From the NCBI GenBank assembly GCA_902593405.1, contig CACJIB010000008.1, positions 1 to 46,325 of the forward strand: a stretch of 46,325 bases of DNA, written 5' to 3'. Positions within the stretch are counted from its first letter, which is position 1. Each line of letters opens with the position of its first letter. Positions 9,203 through 17,845 of the stretch are shown in pieces. A program made the position numbers and the translations under genes. The DNA is from an uncultured Pelagibacteraceae bacterium (lineage in GTDB: Bacteria; Pseudomonadota; Alphaproteobacteria; Pelagibacterales; Pelagibacteraceae). The notes under the pieces are model-generated. The model was not told the origin of the DNA. It did not search any database and was given only the letters and a program-made list of their open reading frames with translations.

Positions 9203-10279
9203 ATGAGAGTCTGTATACTTGGATCAGGTTTAACTGCTTTAACTTTAGCAAAAGCTTTAGTTAATCAAAATATTTTTGTTGATTTAGTTTCATCTAATAA
9301 AAATGATAAAATTAATCATTCTAGAACGATAGGCATTTCAGAGAGTAACTTTAATTATTTTAATAGAAATATAGCAAATATAGAAAAAATAAGCTGGAAA
9401 TTAAATAAAATAGAAATTTATAATGATAAAAATAAAAATGAAAAATTATTAAATTTTGAAAATAGTAATAATCAACTTTTTTCGATTATAAAAAACTACC
9501 AGTTATATGAATTTTTAAATAAAAATTTATTTAAGAATAAATATTTTAAAAAAATAAATTCAAAAAAAAAATTAATAAAAACAGAAAAATATAATTTAAT
9601 AATTAATACTGAATACAATAATATTTTTACAAAAAAATATTTTAGCAAAAAAATTGAAAAAGCTTACAACAGTTTTGCCTACACAACTGTTATAAATCAT
9701 GAAAAAATTTCAAATCATGTTGCTGTTCAAATATTCACTAAAATTGGTCCTCTAGCTTTTTTACCGTTATCAAAAAATAAAACTTCAATTGTGTATTCAA
9801 TATATAATTTACAGGATGTTGATAGGAAAAAAATAATCCATCTTATAAATCAACATAATATCAAATATAAAATAACAAAAATTGAGAAGATAGAAAATTT
9901 TGAACTTAAATCTTTTAATTTGAGATCTTATTATCACAATAATATTTTAGCTTTTGGTGATTTGCTGCATAGAATTCATCCACTTGCCGGTCAGGGTTTT
10001 AATATGACAATTAGAGATATAAAAATTTTTATTAATATTATTAAAAATAAAATAGATTTAGGTTTGCCTATTGACAGTTCTGTAAATAATGAATTTGAAA
10101 AAAATTTGAAACACAAAAATTATATTTTTTCAAATAGTATTGATTTTGTTCAAGAATTTTTTAATTTTGAGAGAAAATTTAATAATAATATTTTAAGCAA
10201 ATCTGTAAAAATTTTAGGAAAAAACCGTTTTATAAATAAATTATTTACCAAAGTGGCTGATAAGGGAATAAACTTTTAA
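9203..10279 (+). CDS. FAD-dependent monooxygenase, UbiH/Coq6-like
   Basis: I chose ATG 9203 (358 residues) because the dinucleotide-binding strand MRVCILGSGLTALTLAKAL then starts at residue 1; an upstream TTG at 9164 would add 13 unrelated residues. The second FAD motif, FGDLLHRIHPLAGQGFNM near residue 255-270, is diagnostic of the UbiH/VisC/Coq6 aromatic hydroxylases that act in ubiquinone synthesis. The middle is very Asn/Lys/Ile-rich and divergent, and the protein is shorter than most UbiH (about 390-400), so the hydroxylation position is not assignable. It diverges from ftsK across 62 bases and converges on the Lon-domain gene with one base between stops. Confidence 0.85.
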   Translation: MRVCILGSGLTALTLAKALVNQNIFVDLVSSNKNDKINHSRTIGISESNFNYFNRNIANIEKISWKLNKIEIYNDKNKNEKLLNFENSNNQLFSIIKNYQLYEFLNKNLFKNKYFKKINSKKKLIKTEKYNLIINTEYNNIFTKKYFSKKIEKAYNSFAYTTVINHEKISNHVAVQIFTKIGPLAFLPLSKNKTSIVYSIYNLQDVDRKKIIHLINQHNIKYKITKIEKIENFELKSFNLRSYYHNNILAFGDLLHRIHPLAGQGFNMTIRDIKIFINIIKNKIDLGLPIDSSVNNEFEKNLKHKNYIFSNSIDFVQEFFNFERKFNNNILSKSVKILGKNRFINKLFTKVADKGINF

Positions 10280-10280
10280 A

Positions 10281-10925
10281 TTATTGAATCGTTGTATTGT
10301 CAAAATTATCAAAAGTATAAGTGCTTAAAATCTGAGAAATTTTTTCTTTTCTATTATCTAAATTTTTTGCTTCTAAAAGAACTTGTTTTTCCTCTAAAGA
10401 AAATGGTGATGCCATAGCAAGCGCATTAATTGTTTCATCAAGACTTTGCTTTTCTAAGGCTTTCCAATTAATTATAAATCCTCTTTTTTCAAATAATGAT
10501 TTCAAATCTTTAAAAATCAACTCAAGATCAGAAAATTTTAAATTTTCTTTTTTGTTTTCTAGGTCTTGATAGAAATCTTCAAAATTTATTTTTAAGACTC
10601 TATATTTATTTTCTGTATCCAACTCTGTAATTTTCCTAAATCTAATTAAACCTTTAATTTCAATCAAAAACCTCCCATCTTCTGTTTCCCTAAAACTGGT
10701 GATTTTTCCAAGACAACCAACTTCATGTAATTCAGGTTTAATTTGTTTAATATTTGAATTTTTTGGCTGAATCATTCCAATTAATTTATTCGATTTCATA
10801 CTGTCGTTTATCATATCAATATAACGTGGTTCGAATATATTTAATGGCACAGTAGTTTTTGGAAATATTATAAAATTACTTAGAGGAAATACCGGGATTT
10901 CATTTGGGAGATCTTCTTTTTTCAT
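10281..10925 (-). CDS. Lon N-terminal (LAN/PUA-like) domain protein
   Basis: The 214-residue protein matches only the N-terminal substrate-binding domain of Lon protease: IPVFPLSNFIIFPKTTVPLNIFEPRY, then an IGMIQP strand, HEVGCLGKITSFRETEDGRFLIEIKGLIRF, and a helical end (SLDETINALAMASPFSLEEKQVLLEA). There is no AAA+ or protease domain. Free-standing proteins of this kind are widespread in alphaproteobacteria and of unknown function. It stands alone; its upstream region is the 138-base space before tRNA-Gly. Confidence 0.88.
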   Translation of the reverse strand: MKKEDLPNEIPVFPLSNFIIFPKTTVPLNIFEPRYIDMINDSMKSNKLIGMIQPKNSNIKQIKPELHEVGCLGKITSFRETEDGRFLIEIKGLIRFRKITELDTENKYRVLKINFEDFYQDLENKKENLKFSDLELIFKDLKSLFEKRGFIINWKALEKQSLDETINALAMASPFSLEEKQVLLEAKNLDNRKEKISQILSTYTFDNFDNTTIQ

Positions 10926-11017
10926 AATTTAAATCATATCACATATAATTTTTTTAATAATATTGAACTTTGTCACAAACCTAAAATAATAAATTTATTT
11001 TCAAATTATTTTGTCTC

Positions 11018-11046
11018 TTGCTTAATATTAAAAAAGGCACTAGTTT
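11018..11046 (+). promoter_or_regulatory. Weak promoter candidate for tRNA-Gly
   Basis: TTGCTT (11018-11023) and TAGTTT (11041-11046) are spaced by 17 bases, 17 bases before the tRNA. Other alignments are possible (for example TTTAAT at 11045-11050), so this is only a plausible placement in the 10926-11063 spacer. I see nothing else in that spacer. Confidence 0.25.
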
Positions 11047-11063
11047 TAATACTTATAGAACAA

Positions 11064-11138
11064 GCGGGCATAGCTCAGTGGTAGAGCGTCTCGTTGCCAA
11101 CGAGAAGGTCGAGGGTTCGACCCCCTTTGCCCGCTCCA
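11064..11138 (+). tRNA. tRNA-Gly (anticodon GCC), CCA encoded
   Basis: A full cloverleaf can be folded by eye. The acceptor GCGGGCA pairs with TGCCCGC, the D arm is GCTC/GAGC, and the anticodon stem TCTCG/CGAGA carries the loop TTGCCAA, giving anticodon GCC. The T arm is GAGGG/CCCTT with loop TTCGACC, the discriminator is T, and CCA is encoded at 11136-11138. GCC reads GGC and GGT glycine codons. The gene ends nine bases before the ATG of the pterin dehydratase gene. Confidence 0.97.
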
Positions 11139-11147
11139 AAAAAAATT

Positions 11148-11492
11148 ATGAGTGATCTAGCAAATAAAAAATGTGTTCCTTGTGAAGGAAATATTCCTCC
11201 ATTTAGTGCGGAGGAGATACATAAATATCTTAAAAAAGTTGATGGCTGGGAAGTTTTAGAAGATAAAATTGATGGCTTTCATTTAATCAAGAATTTTAAA
11301 TTTGATAACTTTTTAAAAAGTCAGGAATTTGTCAATAAAGTTGGACAAATAGCTGAAGCCGAAGGTCATCATCCTGATCTATGGTTTGGGTGGGGTTATG
11401 CGAGAATTAAAATATATACGCATGCGATAAAGGGTCTAGCTGAGAGTGATTTTGTTCTTGCTGCAAAAATAGATAAAATATCTAATGTCTGA
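11148..11492 (+). CDS. phhB: 4a-hydroxytetrahydrobiopterin dehydratase (pterin carbinolamine dehydratase)
   Basis: The open frame extends upstream through the tRNA, but the ATG at 11148 gives a normal 114-residue protein starting SDLANKKCVPCEG. PCD-family signatures are the C-x2-C-EG opening (CVPCEGNIPPFS), a GWEV strand, the catalytic EGHHPDLWFGWG segment and IYTHAIKGLAESDFVLAAKID. The enzyme dehydrates the 4a-carbinolamine formed by aromatic amino acid hydroxylases. It may have other roles where no such hydroxylase exists, and none is seen here. The gene probably reads through from tRNA-Gly. It overlaps the convergent purH by 11 bases. Confidence 0.92.
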   Translation: MSDLANKKCVPCEGNIPPFSAEEIHKYLKKVDGWEVLEDKIDGFHLIKNFKFDNFLKSQEFVNKVGQIAEAEGHHPDLWFGWGYARIKIYTHAIKGLAESDFVLAAKIDKISNV

Positions 11493-13020
11493 AGTGTCTT
11501 GTTTTTGAAAAAAGAAGCACGGTGTCGGTCTCGTTTGCAAAATTAATTATTTCTTTATCTCTTATTGACCCAGACGGTTGAATAACAGCTCTAACACCTG
11601 ATTGGACTAATTTTTCGATACCATCTACAAAAGGAAAAAATGCGTCTGAGGCTGCTACTAAATTATCAGTCTGAAGATTAAATTTTTTCATTTTATTTAT
11701 TGCTATTTGGCAACTATCTAGTCTACTTGGTTGACCAGAACCAATACCAACAGTAGCTTCATCAGATGCTAATACTATTGCATTTGATTTTACATACCTA
11801 CATACATTAAAAGCAAAAATAAGATCTTTAAGTTGTTTAGATGTTGGTTTTCGTTTTGATACAACTTTAAAATTTTTTTTTGCAAATATATTTAAGTCCT
11901 CTGATTGTATCATTATATTTTGATTAAATGATACAAACTTAAAAAGTTCTCCTGATGCATAATTTGTTCCATCAATCAATCTTAAGTTTTTTTTAGCATC
12001 TAATATTTTGATTGCATTGCTATCGAAACCATTTGCAATTATTACCTCTAAAAATAACTTATTTAATTCAACAGCTAAATCACTTTTAATTTTAAAATTA
12101 CAAGAAACTATTCCACCATAAGCACTTACAGGGTCACAAGAAAGAGCGGACTTATAACTCTCTAAATGATCATTTTTAGCAGAAACTCCACACGGGTTTG
12201 CGTGCTTAACAATTACTGTTCCTTTACCTTTAGGTAAAGACCTTGAAATAGTTAGAGCGCTAAATATGTCATTATAATTGTTATAACTAAGCTGTTTTCC
12301 GTGAATTTGTTTTAAGTTCATATTTGAACTACCGGAATAAATTGCGCTTAATTGGTGAGGATTTTCACCATATCTAAGTTGCTTTATTAGATTTCCATGA
12401 AAAATTTTTTTCTTAGGAAAAATAGTATTTGTTTTTTTGTTAAAATAGTTTGAAATAACAGAGTCATAATACGCCGTCTCAGCAAACGCTATTCTTGATA
12501 GTTTTTCTCTAAAATTTAAAGAAGTAGATCCCTTGAATTTTTTTAGTTCTTGAATTAATTCCTCATACTGATCTGAAGAAGTTATTATAACTACATCATT
12601 GTAGTTTTTTGCAGCCGATCTAACCATAGTAGGACCACCTACATCTATATTTTCAATAATTTTTTGATGATTATTTGTTTTTTTAAGAGTGTTCTCAAAC
12701 GGATAAAAATTAACTATGACTAAATCAATATTCTCAAAATTATTGTCTTTAAGATCTTTTAAGTGAGATTTTTTTTCTCTTTTATTTAAAATCCCTGCAT
12801 GGATTTTTGGATGAAGAGTTTTTACTCTACCCTCCAAAATCTCAGGGGAATTAGTAAAATCAGATACTTCTAAACAGTTAAATTTTAATTTTTTAATTTC
12901 TTTATAAGTACCACCTGAGCTAATTATTTTAACTTTGTTCTTTTTTAAAATATTTAGCAATGGTTTTAAGTTATTTTTGTTAGATACGGAGATGAGAGCT
13001 GTTTTGATTTTTTTCTTCAT
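11482..13020 (-). CDS. purH: Bifunctional AICAR transformylase / IMP cyclohydrolase
   Basis: PurH performs the last two steps to IMP. The 512-residue protein has the N-terminal cyclohydrolase domain (about 1-200: ALISVSNKNNL, ISSGGTYKEI, GRVKTLHPKIHAGIL, NIDVGGPTMVRSAAKN). The transformylase domain follows, with LRYGENPHQ, the active-site KHANPCGVS near residue 270, and SDAFFPFVDGIEKL with GVRAVIQPSGSIRD at the end. It consumes AICAR released by HisFH, encoded in the his run of this window. It is the downstream gene of a minus-strand rpe / heparinase-like / purH run; its start overlaps the preceding stop by one base. Confidence 0.97.
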   Translation of the reverse strand: MKKKIKTALISVSNKNNLKPLLNILKKNKVKIISSGGTYKEIKKLKFNCLEVSDFTNSPEILEGRVKTLHPKIHAGILNKREKKSHLKDLKDNNFENIDLVIVNFYPFENTLKKTNNHQKIIENIDVGGPTMVRSAAKNYNDVVIITSSDQYEELIQELKKFKGSTSLNFREKLSRIAFAETAYYDSVISNYFNKKTNTIFPKKKIFHGNLIKQLRYGENPHQLSAIYSGSSNMNLKQIHGKQLSYNNYNDIFSALTISRSLPKGKGTVIVKHANPCGVSAKNDHLESYKSALSCDPVSAYGGIVSCNFKIKSDLAVELNKLFLEVIIANGFDSNAIKILDAKKNLRLIDGTNYASGELFKFVSFNQNIMIQSEDLNIFAKKNFKVVSKRKPTSKQLKDLIFAFNVCRYVKSNAIVLASDEATVGIGSGQPSRLDSCQIAINKMKKFNLQTDNLVAASDAFFPFVDGIEKLVQSGVRAVIQPSGSIRDKEIINFANETDTVLLFSKTRHFRH

Positions 13021-14645
13021 TATAATTTATTTATCTCCCACTTTATTATCTGTTCTTTTTCATTATTCATACCTGAGATAAAAATATTTTGGTTTTCTTT
13101 ATATGAATTTTTATTACCGAAATATAAACCATTATCAATATTAATATCAAAGTTATCACAACAAAATTTCCAACCTTCCTCATCTAATTCAATTAGTATT
13201 GATTTGTTATCTTGTGTTTTCATTACTTTTGAGTTTGGATCAAGATGAAATCTAATATCAAATTTAATTTCTTTACTTGGATTTTTTCTAAATAACTTAT
13301 CTTGGCCAATAAATTTCATCTGTTCTGGGTAAAACTCAATTTGTCTCTCATAAATGGCTCCAAATTTAATTAAATATCCATCATGTGTACCTGATATTTT
13401 CCAATAATTATTTTCAAAAACTACATTTTTTTTTGATACTTTCAGTCCTCTATCAACAACCAAATTTTTTTGATGCTTAATAAAATTTGAAGAGGAATAA
13501 TCCTCAATGCTTAAAGCACAATGTAAAGCTGTGCTTCTTGATAATTTATTAAATTTATTATTTTTGTCTGGATAGTAACCAGCATTAGAAATTAATTTTT
13601 TATCATTAGAAAATATTTCAAATGATAAAGCTCCAGCTTGATAGTTGTTAGAAAATATTTTGTTAGGGCTAGATCCAATATCAGCAGCAAGAATTATTTT
13701 TTTATTTTTTAGTATTGCATAACCACCTAGTTCATTAATTTGATTTTTAAAAGTGTAACCTAACCTTTTCAAGTATTGATCAAATTCGTTATTATCAGAA
13801 TAAAAGTTACCATTAAAAAAAATATCTTGTTTAATATTCTGCCAAATGAAAGCGTAACTTGAGCCTAAATAGTAGATAGTTTCATCTATATATTCTGGAA
13901 TCAAACTCTGAGATTCTTTAAACCACTCTCTAATTATTATAAAATATTTTAAATAAAATATTAATTGTCTGATGTTTCTTGATTTTATAAAACCTTGATT
14001 ATCAATTGAGGATTTAATTATATTTTTTAATAAATTTAATCCGTAAGTAAGATATTGTCTTTCATTCTTATAAGCTAAACCAGTTAAAATTATTGCAGCA
14101 CAACCAATCATCTTATTTTCTACTTCTTTTGGATTTTTTATTTCATTTAATAAATGATTAGTTTGCTTTTGTATCATGTGATCAAAAGTAGATCTGTATT
14201 CTTGATCACTATCTTCATACGTTAGTTGATGATTTGATAACCATGAAATAATTCTTTTTGCTGTTAAATCAAATTCCCAACTTCTTTTTTGATATTTAGC
14301 GTTATTTGAAATCCAATTTTTTATAACTGTTTGTGTAGTTTTTTTGGAGGATTTTAAATCTAAACTAAAAAACCAAAAAAAATTATTTAATTTTTCGTAA
14401 TCTTTAGGACTTAATTTGCTTTGCCAAATTGATTCGATAGCAAAATCTTCAATTTTATATTTTTTATTTTGGTATTTAATTATAGATGAAAGTAAATGAG
14501 GACTAGGTTTGTATTCAAAACTATTTTCAAAAGTTTTTGATATTTTTTTTTCGTAAAAATTTGAATTTTGATAAATTGATTTAAAACTTTCTTTTATATT
14601 AAAATAAAATTGACCTAAAATGCCTAAGGAATTTGTATTAATCAT
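13020..14645 (-). CDS. Heparinase II/III-like protein
   Basis: The 541-residue protein has an N-terminal helical toroid-like region (about 30-310) and a C-terminal beta-rich region of the heparinase II/III type. The junction reads ELGGYAILKNKKIILAADIG and QAGALSFEIFSNDKKLISNAGY, the family's central-site region. Homologues commonly carry a His in the segment before ALSFE; here I read Asn-Tyr-Gln-Ala-Gly, so the expected His is not present and lyase activity is uncertain. No signal peptide is visible. Placement next to purH and rpe is typical of alphaproteobacteria; the physiological substrate is unknown. Confidence 0.8.
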   Translation of the reverse strand: MINTNSLGILGQFYFNIKESFKSIYQNSNFYEKKISKTFENSFEYKPSPHLLSSIIKYQNKKYKIEDFAIESIWQSKLSPKDYEKLNNFFWFFSLDLKSSKKTTQTVIKNWISNNAKYQKRSWEFDLTAKRIISWLSNHQLTYEDSDQEYRSTFDHMIQKQTNHLLNEIKNPKEVENKMIGCAAIILTGLAYKNERQYLTYGLNLLKNIIKSSIDNQGFIKSRNIRQLIFYLKYFIIIREWFKESQSLIPEYIDETIYYLGSSYAFIWQNIKQDIFFNGNFYSDNNEFDQYLKRLGYTFKNQINELGGYAILKNKKIILAADIGSSPNKIFSNNYQAGALSFEIFSNDKKLISNAGYYPDKNNKFNKLSRSTALHCALSIEDYSSSNFIKHQKNLVVDRGLKVSKKNVVFENNYWKISGTHDGYLIKFGAIYERQIEFYPEQMKFIGQDKLFRKNPSKEIKFDIRFHLDPNSKVMKTQDNKSILIELDEEGWKFCCDNFDINIDNGLYFGNKNSYKENQNIFISGMNNEKEQIIKWEINKL

Positions 14646-14649
14646 TAAC

Positions 14650-15309
14650 TTATTTTAATTTTAATAAATTAATATTTTTCTTTATATCTCCATCATTACT
14701 TTTGAATACTGTAGTACCTGAAACAAGAATGTTTGCACCAGCCTCAATTGCACTTTTGCAATTATCAAAATTGATCCCACCATCAATTTCTATGTCAAAA
14801 TCCATCTTTTTTTGCTCTCTTATTTTTTTTAGATCTTTAATTTTATTTAATACTTCTGGCATAAATTTTTGGCCTCCAAACCCAGGATTTACACTCATAA
14901 TTAAAACTAAATCTATTTGGTTCAACAAATTTATAATTAAATCAATTTTAGTTTCAGGATTAAGTGAAACACCAACTTTTTTATTTTTTTCTCTTATTTT
15001 TTTAATGGAATTTTCTAAATTATCGGTTGCCTCAGGATGAATAGTAATTATGTCTGCTCCCGCGTCAGCGTAAGCATCTATATATTTATGTACTGGTGAT
15101 ATCATTAAGTGAACATCAAATTTTAATGAGCAATGTTTTCGAAGAGCTTTTATTACAGGTGGTCCTATAGTTAAATTAGGAACAAAATGACCATCCATGA
15201 CATCCACATGAATCATATCAGCCCCACCTTCTTCAAGTCTTTTAATTTCTGAACCTAATTGACTAAAGTCAGCTGATAAAATTGATGGTGAAATTTGTAT
15301 ATTTTTCAT
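14650..15309 (-). CDS. rpe: Ribulose-phosphate 3-epimerase
   Basis: Rpe interconverts ribulose-5-phosphate and xylulose-5-phosphate in the pentose phosphate pathway. The 219-residue TIM barrel has ISPSILSADFSQLG, the metal and catalytic motif HVDVMDGHFVPNLTIGPP, DVHLMI, MSVNPGFGGQKF and the second catalytic Asp in IEIDGGIN. The phosphate-binding end reads LVSGTTVFK. It lies four bases upstream of the heparinase-like gene on the same strand. Confidence 0.97.
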   Translation of the reverse strand: MKNIQISPSILSADFSQLGSEIKRLEEGGADMIHVDVMDGHFVPNLTIGPPVIKALRKHCSLKFDVHLMISPVHKYIDAYADAGADIITIHPEATDNLENSIKKIREKNKKVGVSLNPETKIDLIINLLNQIDLVLIMSVNPGFGGQKFMPEVLNKIKDLKKIREQKKMDFDIEIDGGINFDNCKSAIEAGANILVSGTTVFKSNDGDIKKNINLLKLK

Positions 15310-15343
15310 TGATTACTAGATTAACTAGTATCAATTTTAAAAA

Positions 15344-15694
15344 TTAAAATGAATTAAAAAATTGATAAATTTGTCTAGAAATTTCACTCTCTAAAGGAAA
15401 TGACAACATCCCCATCACCGAATAGCCTAAGATCCAAGGCATTAAATAAAATCTGATCATGTAGAAGAACCAAGCAACATACAAGGGCACCAATGGCCCA
15501 ATGATAAATGAAGGTGTGATTGGTTTAAATAATTTTATTAAAGGATTGGTGTATTTTACAAATACTCTCATAAAAAAAAATTGAGAGTCTTCCCTTTGGA
15601 AAATATTCATTGCTACTCTTCCAATAAGAGTCCACATTATAATCCCGAGCAAATAGTCAATAAAATATATTAAAGGGTGAAAATTTGCTGACAT
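15344..15694 (-). CDS. YggT-like integral membrane protein
   Basis: The 116-residue protein has two to three membrane segments: LIYFIDYLLGIIMWTLIGRVAM, a central PLVPLYVAWFFYMIRFYLMPW and a short hydrophobic stretch before the end. The NPLIKLFKPITPS segment between them resembles the NP-x-RRF-P amphipathic turn of YggT proteins, and a clearer YggT lies at 25676-25966. Function is unknown; YggT proteins have been linked to membrane stress and division. It precedes rpe by 34 bases on the same strand. Confidence 0.6.
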   Translation of the reverse strand: MSANFHPLIYFIDYLLGIIMWTLIGRVAMNIFQREDSQFFFMRVFVKYTNPLIKLFKPITPSFIIGPLVPLYVAWFFYMIRFYLMPWILGYSVMGMLSFPLESEISRQIYQFFNSF

Positions 15695-15726
15695 TCAAAA
15701 TTTATATTGGAAAACGTATTGAAATA

Positions 15727-15752
15727 AAAGGGGCGAAATTAATCGCCCCTTT
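15727..15752 (-). terminator. Intrinsic terminator after the symporter operon
   Basis: A 10-bp perfect stem AAAGGGGCGA / TCGCCCCTTT encloses a six-base loop (AATTAA). On the minus strand the hairpin follows the symporter stop (15763) by about 10 bases and runs straight into TTTTATTTC. It is the most GC-rich hairpin seen between genes in the window, and it separates the symporter from the next minus-strand gene. Confidence 0.85.
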
Positions 15753-15762
15753 AAAAGATTAT

Positions 15763-17574
15763 TTAGTGTGATTTACCAAGAATTGATTTACCACTCGGTA
15801 CACGTACATCATCAACCATTTTTTGAGTAGCTTTATCTGGTTCTGCAGTCATTAAACTGACCACTACCATTAAAACTAAACTAACAGCTGACCCGAAGAT
15901 ACCAAATGTTAACTGTGTAATTCCTAGGAATCCACTTCCACCAGTTCGTACCCAAACTAAGTACCAAGCACCGGCGATTAGACCACCTAGCATACCAGCA
16001 ATCGCACCTTGTCTATTAGCTCTCTTCCACCATACACCAAGTACAAGTGGGAAGAACAATCCAGACATCGCAAAATCAAAAGCCCAGATAACCGAACCTA
16101 AGATTCCTTGAATCTCCATTGCTGCAATAGTTGCTCCAGCAAAACCAATTATTACAAGTAATACCCTTGCAACAAGTAGTCGTTTTGCAGTTTCCGCTTT
16201 TGGATCAATGATCTTATAGTAAACATCATGTGATATAGCGTTTGCAATCGCTAGAATCAAACCATCAGCAGTAGACATGGCAGCTGCCATACCTCCTGCA
16301 GCAACTAGACCTGAAATTACATAAGGTAATCCAGCTATCTCTGGTGTTGCTAATACAACGGCTTTACCACCCATGAAGAACTCGTTTAATTCAAGAGTTC
16401 CATTTCCGTTAAAGTCGCTGATAAACATTAGGTTTGCTTGGTTCCAGTTTTGGTACCAATCTATCGCTTCCACTTCTGCAAATGTCTTACCGATAATACC
16501 AGTTGGTAAATTCGGGTCGATCAATGATAACTTAGATAATGTAGCTAACATTGGAGCAGAAGAATAAAGTAGGAAGATAAAGAATAATGACCAACCTACT
16601 GATTTTCTAGCTGCTTTTACACTTGGAGTAGTAAAGTATCTCATCATTACGTGCGGTAATGAAGCTGTTCCCATCATCATCGCTAATGCTAATGAAATAA
16701 ATGCCCAAGGTGTAGCGTTCACTGCAGAGTGAGCTTTAGTTATTCCTGCTAAGCCTTTAGGTACTGATTTTAGATCAGCAGCTGCGTTTTTAACAAAACC
16801 GAACTGTTGTTCTAATTCACCAATTCTAGCTACCTCGTCAGCTAACATAAAGTGAGGGAAGAAACCCGCACCCATTTTGTTACTGATCCAGAATACTGGA
16901 AGTAGGTAAGCTATAATCAGCACGATATATTGTGCAACTTGTGTCCAAGTTACCCCTCTCATACCACCTAACATTGAACATAATAAAATACTTATTAGTC
17001 CAACATAAACTGCGTATTGGAACGGGATATCAAGTGCAACAGATGCAATAGTACCTGTAGCGTTAATTTGTGCAGTCACATAAGTAAATGAAGCAACAGT
17101 TAAAACTACAACTGCGCTAAATCTAGCTAAATTACCACCGTATCTAGTACCTATAAAATCTGGAACTGTATAACAGCCAAATTTTCTTAAGTATGGTGCT
17201 AATAAAGATGCAACAAGCACGTAACCACCAGTCCAACCTACAAGTAGAGCCATATAGCCGTAACCTTTAAAGTAAATACCACCCGCCATTGCAACGAATG
17301 AAGCACCAGACATCCAGTCTGCTGCAGTCGCCATTCCGTTGAAGACTGTTGGTACTTGCCTACCAGCTACGTAATATGCATCTGCTTGGGCTGTTCTTGA
17401 TAGCCAACCGATTAATGCATAGATGAATACAGTAAATGCAACGAAAGCGATACCGATCGCTTTGGCTGTCATACCCATCTGTTCAGCAATTGCCATAATG
17501 ATTATGAAACCTATAAATCCTCCGGTATAGATCCCGTAAACTTTAGGCAAATTATCTATGAAATTACCTTTCAT
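15763..17574 (-). CDS. Sodium:solute symporter, ActP / VC_2705-like
   Basis: The 603-residue SSS-family carrier has about 13 membrane segments. Family features are DAYYVAGRQVPTVFNGMATAADWMSGASF near the first core helices and ALLVGWTGGYVL, then LGGMRGVTWTQVAQYI, GLVAAGGMAAAMSTADGLILAIANAISHD and GVWWKRANRQGAIAGM. Together with the preceding DUF4212 subunit this is the VC_2705 subfamily, usually credited with acetate or other short organic acid uptake; substrate is inferred. Residues 387-398 form an EF-hand-like loop between membrane segments. It is translated with the small subunit (stop/start overlap of one base) and is followed by a terminator. Confidence 0.9.
   Translation of the reverse strand: MKGNFIDNLPKVYGIYTGGFIGFIIIMAIAEQMGMTAKAIGIAFVAFTVFIYALIGWLSRTAQADAYYVAGRQVPTVFNGMATAADWMSGASFVAMAGGIYFKGYGYMALLVGWTGGYVLVASLLAPYLRKFGCYTVPDFIGTRYGGNLARFSAVVVLTVASFTYVTAQINATGTIASVALDIPFQYAVYVGLISILLCSMLGGMRGVTWTQVAQYIVLIIAYLLPVFWISNKMGAGFFPHFMLADEVARIGELEQQFGFVKNAAADLKSVPKGLAGITKAHSAVNATPWAFISLALAMMMGTASLPHVMMRYFTTPSVKAARKSVGWSLFFIFLLYSSAPMLATLSKLSLIDPNLPTGIIGKTFAEVEAIDWYQNWNQANLMFISDFNGNGTLELNEFFMGGKAVVLATPEIAGLPYVISGLVAAGGMAAAMSTADGLILAIANAISHDVYYKIIDPKAETAKRLLVARVLLVIIGFAGATIAAMEIQGILGSVIWAFDFAMSGLFFPLVLGVWWKRANRQGAIAGMLGGLIAGAWYLVWVRTGGSGFLGITQLTFGIFGSAVSLVLMVVVSLMTAEPDKATQKMVDDVRVPSGKSILGKSH
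16381..16416 (-). other. EF-hand-like calcium-binding loop within the symporter
   Basis: Residues 387-398 read DFNGNGTLELNE, followed by FF. Asp1, Asn3, Asn5, Gly6, Leu8 and Glu12 match the 12-residue EF-hand loop DxNxNGxLxxxE. The loop lies in a polar stretch of about 45 residues between two hydrophobic segments. Whether it faces outward and binds calcium is inference. Confidence 0.6.
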
Positions 17575-17834
17575 TATTCGTCCTCTCTTTCGCTAAAGCC
17601 GAACTCTTCATCGATTTTTTCTTGTCTATTCGCAAACCAGAAAATTAGGATTACGAAAGCACCAAGAGATCCCTGACACGTAAACCAATATGTCCATGGA
17701 TAACCGAAAGGTCCTGTGACCTCGTTCATTTCAGCTCCAAAGAGAAAGATGCCAATTGAGAAAACAAACCAGATTGCCAGTGTTATAAATAACAATCCCC
17801 TGGTTTTTTCCCAGTGTTTTTGTTGATTTGACAT
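17574..17834 (-). CDS. DUF4212 small subunit of the sodium/solute symporter
   Basis: The 86-residue protein has two membrane helices (about 14-33 and 50-68) separated by GAEMNEVTGPFGYPWTYWFTCQGS, the signature stretch of DUF4212. It ends in a charged cytoplasmic tail. DUF4212 proteins are almost always encoded directly before VC_2705-type symporters and are thought to be accessory subunits. The ATG is preceded by a strong Shine-Dalgarno sequence. Confidence 0.92.
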   Translation of the reverse strand: MSNQQKHWEKTRGLLFITLAIWFVFSIGIFLFGAEMNEVTGPFGYPWTYWFTCQGSLGAFVILIFWFANRQEKIDEEFGFSEREDE

Positions 17835-17839
17835 TTATA

Positions 17840-17845
17840 CCTCTC
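17840..17845 (-). promoter_or_regulatory. Ribosome binding site of the symporter operon
   Basis: GAGAGG on the minus strand sits five bases before the DUF4212 ATG. It is one of the few clear Shine-Dalgarno sequences in this window and suggests strong translation of the transporter. Confidence 0.75.

Noticed and set aside
11094..11147. Upstream extension of the pterin dehydratase frame
   Set aside because: It reads through the tRNA-Gly gene; the ATG at 11148 gives the normal family length.
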